Shown here: in pieces, positions 10,867 to 25,800 of the stretch
How positions within the stretch are numbered: the stretch's first letter is position 1
Layout: each line of letters starts with the position of its first letter
Assembly: GCA_964034945.1 (NCBI GenBank)
Contig: OZ035960.1
Location: 113,681,324-113,745,323, forward strand
From: Chrysopilus asiliformis
Lineage: Eukaryota > Arthropoda > Insecta > Diptera > Rhagionidae
Length of the DNA stretch: 64,000 bases
Direction: 5' to 3'
The notes under the pieces: model-generated
What the model was told of the DNA's origin: nothing
What the model saw: the letters and a program-made list of their open reading frames with translations, nothing else
Databases searched by the model: none
Position numbers and translations under genes: made by a program

Positions 10867-13800
10867 ATGACGAAAAAAGAAAAGGCCGTCGAAAGCGGCA
10901 GTAAAGTGAAAATGCCGACGGTAACAGTTTCACAAATCGCTTCCGATGTCATTTTTCAGGTTACAGAATTTGCGTATTTATCTTTACCCGTAATCAACCA
11001 GTAATTTAGGTGGCGAATAAATTTTGGGCACCAGATACTACTCCAGATCATCTACCATTTGATCCGCAAGTGATTATTGATGTGTACAGACGGGAAATCT
11101 ACGACTCCAAATACTCTGTTCGTCGGATAATGATGCTGGAATTTAGCCAGTATTTGGAGAACTATTTGTGGCCAAATTACAAGGCGGAAACCGCTAGCCA
11201 TGAGCATATGATGTCGATTGTGGCTATGGTGAATGAAAAGTTCCGGGAACGTGTTGCAGTGTGGGTGATATTCGAGAAATGCCCGGACGAATTTCCAAAC
11301 TTCTTCCATCAAGTTATGGAAGCGACTCTAAAAAAGCAATCACTGACTCCGGCGTATTTGAGGGAGCAAACTGCTCTTCTGATATTCATCAATCATTGCT
11401 TCAACAGTATGGAAGTATCGATTTGTCGGGATCAGGCGAAGCGACTTGTTTCATTAGCGATGTGGTCTTGTTTACAGCCGAGTATGAATTATTTTAGTAA
11501 TCCTTAAGAAATTATGAATTAATCGAAATTTCCTTGCAGAACGACGTGAACAGGAGCTTCGCGCAATTCCTGAGTGGAAGAAATTCTGGAAGAAGCTTCA
11601 GAAAAAGGACAAGGGAGATAGTAAGGGTAAATTGGAATACGAAAGGCATTTCCTTCAGGTAATACAATTCAGTTTTACAGAATGTAAAAAAATATTAAAT
11701 TCGATTTGTTTTTGACAGAATATTATAAAAAAGTTCTTAGAGATTCTCGAGAGCATCACTGAAATGGAACCTGTATTAGATGGGGTTGTTTGCTATTGCG
11801 AGAGATTCCTCGAGTTTATTACGGATTTGGAGGCTCTACTTCCAACGAGAAGATTTTTCAATACAGTCCTTGATGATTGTCATTTGGTTGTTCGTTGCCA
11901 AATGAGCAATTTAGTTAAACGCGAGGAAGGAAAACTTTTCACGCAGGTCAGATTTTGTATTTTATTTTAAAAAAATGTGGTGTCGGAAGGGAGGAGGGGG
12001 GGGGGGGGGGGTGAGAGAGAAGAGGAACTCTGGATTTTTGCATAGCCTGCTAAAATCGAATAACCCAAGGAACACAAGAGGTCGCAAAGTATGCGTCACG
12101 ATTATAAAGTCATGAAATTAAAGTCGCGACAATCATTTTATAACCTTTTTGTGCTATTTCGGAAGCACGGCCTAAAATTTGGGCCACATCGGTTTAGTGT
12201 GTCTCGAGTTCTAAGCGTACACAACAACAGAGAATCGCACAACTTTATTTTTGTACAAAAACCAACATTTAAAAGAACAAAAAAGATTTTTCCATAGAAT
12301 TTTCTTTAAAAACATTTTATTGTTTAGTATAAATATTTAGAAATAAGTACAGATATCTAAGGGTATATTTTACATTAAAATTGACTCGAAATGGGATTCG
12401 GACACTTTCAGTTCAGTTCAGAATTAGCATACAATTGGCATGGAAAGGAATGTGTCACTGATATCACAAAATGGGGATTTTATTAAATTTAAAATATTAG
12501 TAATCGGCTGTGTTTATGTAATTCATTTCATCGCCCCATTCACCGGCTGTTGGTGGGTCGTTGTAGCAACATGATTTCTTTAATAAATATGTTACATGTT
12601 TCTGCTTAATCACACACACATACAGTATAAATGGCGCTAACATTGCATTGACAAAGATATGAGTATATAAAAATCCATCATATTTTAACCAAGAGAGTAT
12701 TAAAAACAGCCAAGTTATGGTCATTCCACACATCAATAGGGAAAACATTACGAAACTGAAATGAAATAAAAATAAAGTCACATTTTTCAATACAATATTT
12801 GATGTCTCACTTCGATTTCAATTTATGCTGAATTCGTCCGTAAACATTTCTCCTGTTGATTAACTTTAATGTCGTTACATAGAAAAATATATTCATAAGA
12901 ATTATTATTGCTATTGGCGTGAAGAAAATCGCAATTCCAAGCCAGCCTGAGGTACAAGTTAAAATTCTTAATACAATTTCATAAAAATACAATTAAAATG
13001 TTTACCTATAGTTTCTTGATCATCCACTAAATGGACTTTTTTCGATTTCGTTGTATCTAAAAAGTGATTAGCGAAAATTGCTAATGCAGCCATGATACCA
13101 GTTGCTCCCCACGCATAGCATGAATACCAGCAATATTTCCGGCCATCAGTTACTCTTAAAAATACGTTTCTCGATCTGTAAAGCAAATAAAGGCGATGTT
13201 TATTTTTCTTAAGATTTTTTTATAAATAAGATAAAAAATTGTCATACCTAAAAGTCTTCCAAATATAATATCCGAAACTGTTTAGCCAGAAGAACGCAGC
13301 TAACAGACTGATGTAGAGTATTGTATCTAAATTTACAGATAAAATTAATTTAAAAAATACTTCTTAATAAATTTTAAACAAAAACAGAAATTTGGAGGCT
13401 AGGGCAGAAAACTTGCAGAAGTTTAGCTCTCAGCGCATCATTTCGCAAATAGAAACTGTTAAAATTCGTATTTTTTTTGAGTTTGGAAACCACTTGGCCA
13501 AACGTATTAAAATTTCACAAAAATTTACAAACCTGCTATCATAAAACTAACATGACTGCTAAGCTCTGTAAAAATTCCAACTAAATCCGCAATTTGGCTT
13601 ATAACAAGGCAGATTGTTATCGTTGTTATAATATTACCAATTAAATCTCTGCAAATACAAAAAAAAAACACATTGATAAAACCAAAAATCTTAGTCTAGG
13701 TAAATAGAAACAAAATTCTCACCTTAACGTAGGAAGAATGAAATAAATTACAGCTACGATAATTAAAATTATGATTGATATGCCATGTAAAAGTGGATTA

Positions 13801-16800
13801 ATTATTTTTCTTAAAACAAAACTCGTCTCAGTCCATTGAATTTCCTTTTCTGGTGAGCATACAAGTGCAAAATTATATTTCCTAGGATTATTCGTCGTTG
13901 CCACTGCCTGTAAATAAATTAAGTTTCTCGATTAGTACAAAATGCAAAAAAAAGAAAAAAAAATATTGAACCAGTTTTTACCGTTTCCATGCAATATTGC
14001 CCTTGACTGTAATCATAATGCATTGGCGGATTTTTGTCATCGTCCTGCGTTTCATCATCGTCGTCTGTTTTTCGTATGTAATGTCGAAGTTTTCCGTCTT
14101 GTAGTAAAACCAGTGTGTCGGCACTCTGAATTTATAAAAGTTCCAAGATTAGAAGCTCTGTTATTAGAGAAAAAATGAATTCAAGAATTACCCCAGGGTA
14201 TGAATAAATTGGCCATGATTGAATTGATTTACAGTCCGGTATTCCAACGGCAAATTTGAAGTTTACTTGGATATTGTCGTGGCCATCATAGCTTGTAAAC
14301 ACTGGTTTAAATGTATCTGAAATTAAGAACAAAATATAAGAAAAGCTACAATTGCCAGAGGTCAATCGTCAAATACTAAATAGTATATGGACAGACTGAA
14401 TTTTGATAAAAAAAATTCCATTTGAATGGAAGAGGAGGAATAAGTGGTCCGGTTGTATATGAAATCATATTTTAAAAACATTTTGTCCTTATAAATTTTT
14501 CAATGCGACTCCTCGTTTTCAAAAAAATGACAAAAAACTATTCCATTTTTATGTGGGAAGGGGAAATTCCTTCGAGAGTTTAATTGCTTTACTTAACTAA
14601 TTCGAGAGTTATGGTGTTCATGGACGGATGGACGGGTGGAAATCAAAATCTTTTGTCCACAAATTATTTTTGGATGTGGGGTGGGTAAAATTGTAGTCGC
14701 CTGAAATCGCCTGAAATATTTCAAACACTTTTTCGCAATTTTTGGTATGAGATTTCAAACTGTCGTCACATTACCATCCTGACTGTTGGCACATTTTCTT
14801 TCCTTAAATGCGTTTCGTACGTCGAACGATTTATGAAAAGTTTAAAAACTCAATTTTTTTTGGATTGTTTCATGGACAGCATACACCAATTAAGGAAACT
14901 CTTTTTTATCCTTTTGCCTGCAGTGTCACGTAATTTGTGACTTGTGAATTAAGGGCATGTCTATTCAATACGTTATACTTTTGAGGACGGGTTGGTAGGA
15001 GGGTGGCGTGGGGGGGAGTGGGCGGTCTGCGTTGGTGTGACTCCATACAAAAAGCCGTGAAAAGCGAGACGAAGGGGGAGTGGGCTCAATAGACCGGCAA
15101 TTAGCGTAACGTATTTTTTTTGTTCTCTATCTTGTATTACTAGCGTAGGTAACGTGCTTGCTATCGCAATTGACTGTAATTTGACCTCGCACGTGAAAGG
15201 GTTAGTGGAACAATTTTTATATCACTTTTCTAGTGAATATTTTTTAATTTTTTTTTTTCATATAGCATGATTTCTATATCTCGAAATTGTAAAGTCACGT
15301 GTAGATACAGCAGTTAAGTAATAACATTTTTATTTTCCTCTGCTATATGTGGAGGGAAAGTATTGTATTTATGATAGAGACCGACTCGAGAACGGGGAGA
15401 GATAGAAACTTTTCGATCAGTACGAAATCTGTTTCAGGCAAAATTATGAGGATATCCGCGCTTCTGTCTATCGGTCTGTCTGTCTGTCAATCTGTCCATA
15501 CCGCTGTTCCTCCCTGGAACTGCCGTTAAGTTTTACATCGGGGAGGCGGTTTGAGTACTTTGCTCACTCTACGTTCTAGGCTATCTGCTCTTCCTCGTTA
15601 ATTCCGCGGCCTGCAACTCCCTGTGTATTCTAACAATTATGCTTGAAATGGTGTCCCATGCATCTTTGGATTTTAATATCTCCGTCACAAGCGTGTCTGG
15701 GCTTACGCACGTTTTTGTGAACCTATGCATTTCTGTTCTCGCCGCCTCAAAGCGTTTGCATTTGAATAATACATGTTCGGGATCTTCAATTTCTCCCTCA
15801 CATTCTGGACACCATGGTGAGTCGTCCTGCCCGATTCTATGCAGATAGGCACGATAGCCGCCGTGGCCCGTTAAGAATTGGGTTAAGTAGTAATTTATCT
15901 CTCCGTGTTTTCGATTTAACCATAATTCTATATTAGGAATCAACCTGTACGTCTAGCGCGCTTTGTCCGATTTTTCCCATCTTTCTTGCCAGTATAACAG
16001 AGATTGGGGATTTTCTCTGTCGAGGTTCTCTATTTCGCCTTCAGCGTCTTGCCTTTTGGCTATAAATCTTCTTTTCGCATCTTCTGCTATTAAGTCTTTT
16101 GGCATCATGCCAGCTATCACGCATGCCGCTTCACTAGAGACTGTTCTGTATGCGCTTACAACTCTAACGGCCAATTTATTCACTAGGAGTTAAATCGCCT
16201 TAACTCCCTTAACTCACCTTTAACATGGAAAATAAGGTTAGCTAACTCCCTTAACTCACTAACTCGGCTTAACTCCTAGTGAATAAATCAGGGCTGAGAG
16301 CGCTTAGCCTGTACACCTTATCCAGCCGGCTTTTATTAATCTTTGTTCTCAATGCTTCTGCCCAAATCGGGCAGTCTGTCTGTCAGTCTGTCAGTCTGTC
16401 TATCAGTCTGTCAGTCTGTCTGTCCGTTTTGCGTATCTTAAATAATTCGAGATCGCGTTGAGCTAGCGACTTGAAATTTTTTGCAAAAATAATCGTAGTT
16501 TTCTATCAACTTTTGGAAAAGTAAAAGTAACGGTAAAATTTTCCACATTTTTTGCTTTAACGGTTTTTACGTATCTTTAACGGTTCTCCAGATATTTGAA
16601 AAAAAAATTGTTTTTTTTAAATATTTTTTCCGAAACTAAATATTGCAGAGAAAACTTTTGTGTTGATCACAATTGATATTTTTTAATGAAACCGTTTTCC
16701 AACTTTATTTCAAAGAATATAAAATGTTGATTTGCCGACTGTTATAATTTTTTTTCTAAAGATTTGTTAAAAGGGCGAACAAGTTTTATGACTGAAACCG

Positions 16801-19800
16801 ACAGAAAATTTAAAAAAAACTATCAACAAAAAAAAACTTGACGGCTATTTTCATTGAAACCGGTTAAATTCTTGTTACATAAAATATTCCTTATATCATA
16901 AATTCTAAATTTTTATTAATTTTCAGTATAAATAGAAAATCATTGTTGATTATTTTCGTAGCCATAAACTCATACTCTAAAATTATATCCGTTGTAGCGT
17001 GCTATAGGGTAGTAAAATTGATTGTGATGAGACTATAACGATATTGACGACAAAAATACGTTCGCCGTTTCACGTAATCCTACGAAAAGGAGGAAATTAA
17101 TCGATATTTTGTGGTTTTATTGACCCATCACGGGAAATTTCCTCGTGTTTCACTTTTAAAAAACGTGGTTTCCAGTTACTAGTTATGTATATGCTGTTCA
17201 TGCGAAAATTCACTTATTCCGAATCATTCTTAATCATATGAATTTATATTTAACTTTTTAGATATACGAGTACATATATGTGTGTTTGTTTACCAGTGTC
17301 CGATGTATTGGCGGTACTGCAACTCAAATCTAAAAGGATTTCGAATTTCTCGCAGCATTTATTAACGATTACAACATCAGTTGGATCTGCAGATTCATTG
17401 CATTGAACCCAGACTACTGATGAGGAGCAGCAGACCAGCCAAATTATTATTAAAATTTTTGATATGTTCTTTTCGACTATTTTAATCGTCATCGTGTATG
17501 GTGTACGTTTTTGATGCACAAATAATCTTGAGGTTAATTAATGCATCCGGCAGTACTCAAAGCCCCACCACATTCAATATTGTCTTCTTCACTTAAATTA
17601 ATGTAATTTTTTCTTTATTTCGGAAATGATTCACTAGCGTAAAGGTATTTCAATGAATGTCAATTTCAGTATAGCCATTATGCTATTATTAATACTACAC
17701 TATCAAACACTTTGTTTCGATTTTTCATTGCTTTAATATCCCGATTTGTAATCACAATTTGCAATTTCGTATCGTAACGAAAATTCAACAGAATACAAAA
17801 TTATTAAATCACTACATTTAACAGATCGTGTTTAACTAAAAAATGATTCATTTCGATTCATTTGAAATAATTTATTCAAAATCTTCGATGATCAAATTCG
17901 CTGTTTATTTCAGTAACAAAACATCAGCCCGTGAAATATTTTACTGGTTCTTGGTTGTCACCACGCCAAGCACTTGATTTTAGTTAATCGGTGGTCATAC
18001 AAATAAACAAGCAAGAATTCCATTAAGAGAAATATTTTGTTAAGGCAATCTGTATCTACTCAACAGAACAAGCGGTTATAATGAATATGAAACCTACAAA
18101 CCGCCGCGCCGTTGAATCAAAAAAAAATACCAACATCAACAACAGTTATTTGTCCTGCTCAGACGCAGTCAATGTTAACGTGAAGCCGATATGAACTCTT
18201 TCAATGGGATTGAAAAGGGAAGACACCTGGATGTTGATCATATTTCGGTACAACACTAGCACCACACGATCTTACCTTTTAGCACAATTCAAATATGGTT
18301 GTCTATCTTTTCGTTTCAGTTTACCTGGAGATTATGATGTAAATTTGAATCCATAGCAACGTGAATATCTTTTGATTTAGCGGGTATTTTCAATTGGAAA
18401 ACTCCATTTAAGAGAAGTCATTGGAATGGATTTCTCTTGGACTGGCAATTGATCGTGCTTGGAATGGCAGAAGACCATTTAAACGGGCTATTGTACTTCC
18501 ATTTACATTGGGTTGTGATCTATGAATTCGGTTACGTTCACAGTGCAGAATTTCAATTTGTAGCGATTGAAATTCAGTACTGTAAATTGAACATAAAAAG
18601 GACCAAAACTTGACTTAATTATACCCGTATGGTGGTATATTAACTTTGCCTTACCGTTTGTAACGCCAAGATCCCGTCATCACACACAAAAATGAATTAC
18701 ACCAGTGTGTTTAGAATGATAAAAAAAATTAATTTTGCATGTCCGTCCGTCTGTGGCGCGGATTGCGGGCGCACGGATTGAGCTAGAGACTTGAAAGTTT
18801 GCACAGATCCGTTTTTCGTAAAATGCGAGGCTAAGTTTGTTAATGGGCAAAAATGGACCATTAGGGGGGGGTACCCCCCATACGAACGAAAATGTTTTTT
18901 GTAAATATCGCAAAAACGGTGCATCTCATCAAAAAAGTCCAAGAACAAAAGTTATTTAGGATATGATTCTACATAAAACTTCCATACATCAAAATCCGAT
19001 TGGAATAAATTTTAAAAAATCTTTTTGGAAAGTTTGACTTCAAAGTGGAATTTTGATACGAATATCACCATACGGGTCTCCAATGATTGCCAGATTGCCA
19101 ATTATAGCTTTTGTTATGTTTTTTACTTAACACTGTGTAGCTGTGGTTTAAATCGCCTGCAGTGCACGTTTATTAATGGGTTTTCCCTGAATTTGAATTA
19201 TCTTGGGTTTCATTCAAGTAAAATGTTTTTTTCTTTATAAAATTTGTTCCGTTTCAGCTATCTTTACTTATTCCCCCTCCCCCTAAAATAAATATGGTCA
19301 CCCTATCTAAGTTCATCTCCTGGGGATCGCCCGGTACTAGGAAAATCACTATGATTACTCAGATTCGATAGGGTGAACATTTATTTCGTGAGAAGAGCAG
19401 GGGGTGGGGTGTGAGTTTAGTGGTGCTTTTGTAGTCACACTGCCACAGATACTGCCTCCCTCTTGTATTAATATAGCGTATTTTACGAACAGCACCAACA
19501 AAAAATGCGCCGCAGGCGAAAACTTTTGAGATACATGTGGCCTAGGTTGAAAACCTTAAATGAGCAAGACCAACAGTTTTAAGTTCTAACAAACACTGAA
19601 TAAATTGATGTACATGTTAAAACTCCTTTTAAAATAAATATTTGTCTTTATTTTTTCTTAAATATTTTTGAGATGACATCAATTTTGTTCTAATCTTTAC
19701 TCCTTTTGCGAATTCAGCCGATAATGTTTAGTCTCCTCTGATGACATATCATCGTCGTGATCTTCATTAACTTTTGTCCATTTTTGGGGCATTTTACAAC

Positions 19801-22800
19801 AGCAAATTCGTTTACCATTAAGTTCTCTGCGAATTTTCTTCCTAAACACCACTAATATAAGGAAAATTAACAAGCCATGAAGTGCATTGATGATATCTGT
19901 TGCAATCCTGTAATTTTTAAATATTTTTGATTATACATACGTGTGTAATAGACAATGGAGCGTATTCATAGTCGTTTTTTAACACAGTTTTTCTTTAATA
20001 TGAGGTTAAACTGACAGAAAACCATAGCAAACGGTCAGTTTAAACTCATATTCAAGAAAAAGTGTGTTTAACACGTTCACGGCGGCGCTGTAATTCATGC
20101 GCCTCGCCCATTGGCGGCGCTTAAATCTTTTCGCTCTATCGGACGGGAGCTAATCCAGGGTATTATGCAGCATTGACAAAAAATTAAAATTGTATCGAAA
20201 CGAGAGCGTGACTCTCAGGTCTTCTTTTTCGGCAGTCAAAGTGTTAAAGATCTAAATATTTGGTGTTACGTACCGTCTAATAGCACAATCAAATGCGGGC
20301 CACCGGTGGTACGCGCCGGCGTGAACGTGTTAAAACCGAGTATAAATACGCCCCAATAATTTTTTTTATGAAAATTAAAATTTAGTCGCTTCACAATAGC
20401 TGAACTTCGATAGCTTCGAATTTTTGAATACTATCTCGATTTTTTCCTCTCCCCTTCAGATTCCACTTATCGTGGTTCGACTGTATTAATTTTTTTTTGC
20501 TGTGATCTCGATTTGGCGAAATTTTTTACACTTAATCGAGAACACAGCTTTTTCTTAAACTCACCAATACCACGAATATTTTTTGAATGCGTAGGAGAAT
20601 AATTCAAAGATCCACGTTAGACCAGATAAAATAAAAAGTTTGAAATACAATCTGAGCCTATAAAATAAATTTTTATTATATGATTTCTTGTGAAAAATAG
20701 CTTTTTATCAACCAATTTCTTGCCATACTGGTGCTTTTTTGCACCGTATGTTCTGAAGAATTCGAAAATTTAAGATTTTTTTTCTTGAAACACTTTTGGT
20801 TCCCATAGAAAACAGCATGAATCGGATGTAAAATAAATCGGATGATGGCGAGAAATTGGTTAATAAATATTTCATTTTATTACCGATATTTTAATGCTTT
20901 GTGCTTATCGTTGCTAACATTTACTGAATGTTTATGTAGACTGCATATGCTCAATACAAAGAAAACGCAATTAAAAAATATGGTTATAGACATTGGAATG
21001 TAAACGAACATCCACATATGCCGTGATTCTGCAAAAATACAATACAAAAAGTTAGTTATGTCATTAAAAAATTGGTAGACGAGTTACTCTTTGTTGTGTA
21101 AAGTTGATAGACACACAATTCTGTTTTTACACGACCTGATTTCACAAAATGAAAATCGTTAACGCATAACGGTAGTCCAGGATGCCACAAGTTCAAATAC
21201 CATAGTCATTATTGACGCAAATTCAAAGGAGTGATTTTTTCCCGAAATTTTTCAAACCGCTGTAAAACCGACATTTTTCTACAGATTTTGAAAACTGTAA
21301 ACGTTTGAAGATGTGTCCCGGAAAGAAAATTCGACCTTGAGGTTTGTTTGTCGCTCCCAGAATTGTGTCTCTAAAGATGTTCAATTAAAAACGACTTCTT
21401 ACCTCTAAACCAGCATGAGCCTTGACCAAACCCAGGATTAAGACTAGAATTTGAATGGTGTCCAACAATCAATATTGATGTTAATACTATAGGAACCGTC
21501 CACCCATAAATGTGATTTAAAATGTACCAATGGCTTTCCTTTATTCTCCATCGATGTAACCTGGCAATATAAAGGGTAAATTTTAGCTTTAATTGAAGGC
21601 CATTCATGTTTTATGGATTTTTTTTTCTTATTTTGCATCCCTGATTTAACGAAATATTTCGCCACACTAAAAGTTTTAATAAAACTTGAGTATTTTCCTT
21701 ACATTGTAACTTTTAAGACATTCGCCGTGACTGCGTTTAACCATGCAAAATATGCGATTATAGAAAAATAGACTAAAAATGCTGTAAAGAAAACTTTTAT
21801 TTAATGTTTGCATTTAAAAAAAAATATTTGATTTTTACCTAATATAATACAGATTTCTTTATTGGTGTCGGTGATAACAGTTTGAATGGTCCCAAGAGTC
21901 ACAAATAATATTGCCAGGCATGATATGCAAATGATTGTTACTTTATCCTAAAAAAGAATCGTTTTTAATTAATTAACTTAACACGTTCGTGACATCGTGT
22001 ACCACTGGTGGTACATGTACAGTTTTTTAAAACCGCGCGAGTAAATAGTGCGGTAGTTTTTTTGTGGAAGTAATATAAAAACACGCACCGTGTACCACCG
22101 ATGGCGCACAACCGCCAGAAAACAAATCGCAAATGTCACGAACGTGTTAAAAGGAACTAAAGCAAGTTAATACAGGTCCACATGCAGTTTGGTGCCATCG
22201 ATATCAGGGTTTTTTTTTAGTAATTTGGGCTCGTTAATTCCGAATTTAGCAGTGGTTTGCTTGGATCAGCTCTGGTGTTTGAGATATGAGCTCTAATGTT
22301 TGAGGGGATACATTAATGTGTTACCTTTGTATCTGAAAAACTAGAGCTGATCCAGCCAAACCACTGCCAGATTCAGAATCAGTGACTCATGTTATAATCC
22401 AAAAAATATTCTAACATCGAGGGCACCAAAAGTGTTTTTGTCGGCCTGTGAAAGTACCATAAAAATCTAAAAATAAACCTTTCAGTTTTTTTTTGTTGGA
22501 AAAAAATCTAAAAGAAATTGATTTTTTGTTTAAAGTTACCTTACGAAGATTATATATTATTTACCTGTGTCTCTCTTAATGTTGGTATAAGGTAATAAAC
22601 ATATAACGTAGCACAAATGAAAATTACTGATATAAAACCTAGAATTCCTTTGACAAAAAACGTCCACGTATTACCGTCATTTTCTTCAAAGCATAAAAAC
22701 GCAACACGTTCGGTTGTGTTGGAATTATTTATTGAGCCAACACAAAAGCTGTAATAAATTATTAAATTGTTATTTTTTCTGTTATAAAATTTGGATTTAG

Positions 22801-25800
22801 GAACAAAAAAAATCAATACTATTAAATCAAATATCTTAGATATAAAAATGCATCCAGAATGTGTAGAATAATAATAGCGCATTTAAAATTCGGCTTTTTT
22901 GGAGTGGCGTTAAATTTACACTAAATAAAATCGTTGTAAAATTTCTATTGTCAAGTTTCGCACAAAATCAGTTTGTACATGGAGACAAAAAATAGGATAG
23001 ATTTCTACAAAAAATAGTAACATATGAGACAGTGGGCTTTTTTATAGCGATTGCTTAAAAATAGGGAATCCAATTTGGGACATAAAAGAACTTAGTTTTT
23101 GGTGCTTCTAAGAGCCGGGTCTATAGTTAATCTGTTTGACAACAAAATTTTTGGAGTCGATCTCAGTTCTTAGTTAGCCTTAAGGGTTAGAAAGTATGTA
23201 ATTTATTTTAGTTGCAAATTTAACGCCACTCCAAAAAAGCCGAATTTTAAATGCGCTATTAATGGACATAGTTTTAAATTATTATTTTCTTTTTAGTGCT
23301 TTTTTTCTCTTTTCAGTTTTTTTTTAAAGTCGGTTTTATTTTTTTTAGAAATTTTTTTTTATTTCGAACGTTTTTAGTTTCAATTTTTAAGGTAAAATTA
23401 CAAAGGGTTTGAGGGGATAAGTCCGCAGATGAGAAATATATAAAAGATTCTTCCAGATATTGTACTGAACACAATACAAAGAATTTTACTCGATATCCCA
23501 AGCAGGGAGGGGTTTGAAGGGGTAGGTTAACACGGGGGAAATATATATAAAAGAACCTTCCTTGTGTTGTACTGAACACAACGTAAAAACATAACAAAAG
23601 CTATAATTGCCAATCTGGCAATTATTGAAAAACTGTATGGTGATATTGGTATCAAAATTCGAACAGTTGTACCAAAATTCCACTTTGAAGTCAAACTTTC
23701 CAATAAGATTTTTTAAAATTTATTCCAATCGGATTTTGATGTATGGGAGTTTTATGTAGAATCATATCCTAAATAACTTTTGTTCTTGCACTTTTTTGAT
23801 AAGATGCACCGTTTTTGAGATATTCAGAAAAAAAGTTTTCGTTCGTATGGGGGGGTACCCCCCCTAATGGTCCATTTTTGCCCATTAACGAACTTAGCCT
23901 CGCATTTTACGAAAAACGGATCTGTGCAAACTTTCAAGTCTCTAGCTCAATCCGTGCGCCCGCAATCCGCGCCACAGACGGACGGACATGCAAAATTAAT
24001 TTTTTTTATCATTCTAAACACACTGGTGTAATTCATTTTTTTGTGCGATGGCGGGATCTTGGCGTTACAAACGGTAAGGCAAAGTTAATATACCCTTTGG
24101 TTTCACCATACGGGTATAAAAATGAGTTGGTGTCTGTCTGTCTGTCTGTCTGTTCCTCTTTCACGCAAAAACGGCTGAACCGATTGACTAGAAATTTGGC
24201 ATGAGTGCCGGTGGTAGTTTTGGTTCCAACTTAGGCATACGAAAAAGTAGCGCGAGGGGTGGGAGGAGTAGGGGGAGGGTGTAAAGTGATTTCGAAACTT
24301 AGTTTTTGCGTTATGTTACTCTTTCGCGGGGACACTACTGAACCGATTGTCCTGAAATTTGGCATAGATGTTCGTCGCGGGTCCAGCCCCAACATAGACC
24401 CATTAAAAAGTAACCCGAGTGGTGGGTGGGTAAGGGGGGGGGGGGGGGGGGTAAAGTGATCTCGAAACTTAGCTCTTCCTCTAGGTTACCCTTTCGCGGG
24501 GAAACTACCGAGCCGATTGGCCTGAAGTTTAGCTCCAACATAGACCATAAAAAAAATTTGAAAAAACTTACCCCGGCAACGACGGGTATGCAAGCTAGTC
24601 TAATAAACTTCTATATGATTCTCACATGGAATATAAAAATGGACTTGAGTGTAAACCGAAAACGCCTTCCCCCTTTTTAATAGTAAAATTACAACAAAAT
24701 TTCTTACAGTGTAGGCTAGAAGACAGTTTGTACTTTGAGAACTAGTTGCCCTTCGTCAGAGTCAGCTTTGTTGACTTCCGCTCTGGCCAATAGAATTTCT
24801 GTGGGTCTGTACTCAGAACTCGGATTGAATACTTATCCTCTTTGCGTTTTGCAAAGTTTATTTTCTTATTTCAAACACCCTTTTCATATAAATTTTGAAC
24901 AGTGTATGTTTCCATACTTTCTACCCTGACCTAATTTTTTTATACAACTATTATTACATAGAATTCGACTTTCATGGCCGCACTTATTGTTTGTAAATAA
25001 ACCGTAAAACTTATAGGCCGAATCTATTCATGAACATAATCTTATCTTATCAGATAAGTTTTAGCAAGTCGATTTGCACTTCGTTCACATGTGAATATCG
25101 AAATCGATCACATGTCAAATTCGGGGCAATATCGATTACTCAAAATTGGTTTAGCCTTATTTTAATGCAAAATCACACAAAATTTTACAACTCCATGAAC
25201 AATTCTAAAAATATTACTCAAATGATATTTTGCGTAAAGTTTAATAACCTTTATACAAATTTTAATGAAGTTTTTTTTTCCAAAAAACTGATTACCTTTC
25301 CGGTTCAACAAGTATTCCAGCCTCGGTGAATTCCAAAAATCCATCTTCATCGATGGTAAAAGCGTCATCTGGATCTCGATCTGGTCGGATAAGATATTTC
25401 CCTATGTTACAATGAAGTAAAAGCGGGGCCGCATATGTCTTATTGTACCGGCAAAGTCGTTCTGATTCGCTAATTACTCCATCTTCATTACAGCAATCCG
25501 AATTTAGTGCTTGTACTTTAACCACACTGATAAGGCATAGTAGGACAACTAATAATTTTAACTTGGCCTCAATAAAATTCGTCATATTTTTTACAACTCT
25601 TATAGAAAATATGATTTGTTCAATATTGGAACATCAAAATACACTCTTATTACTGCGATTTCGATGATATAATATGAAACAATGATGGAAAATCACTTAT
25701 GCTAAATCACTAAACGCTGTCCACGGTCAATATACGCCCTTTTGCGATCAAAAATAAAACTCATAATCAGTAACAGCGCACGATTGATAAACGATGTATT

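Noticed and set aside
18680..18948. Overlapping minus-strand ORFs similar to ORFs at 23815-24204 and 43465-43746
   Set aside because: They are shadows of the family B repeat: the similarity is at DNA level, two frames are open at once, and there is no start context or conserved domain.
22749..25295. Missing ectodomain exons of GPCR gene 2
   Set aside because: Exon 1 joins exon 2 directly in frame to give the expected FC...C motif, and no other Cys-bearing minus-strand exon with splice sites was seen in the intron.
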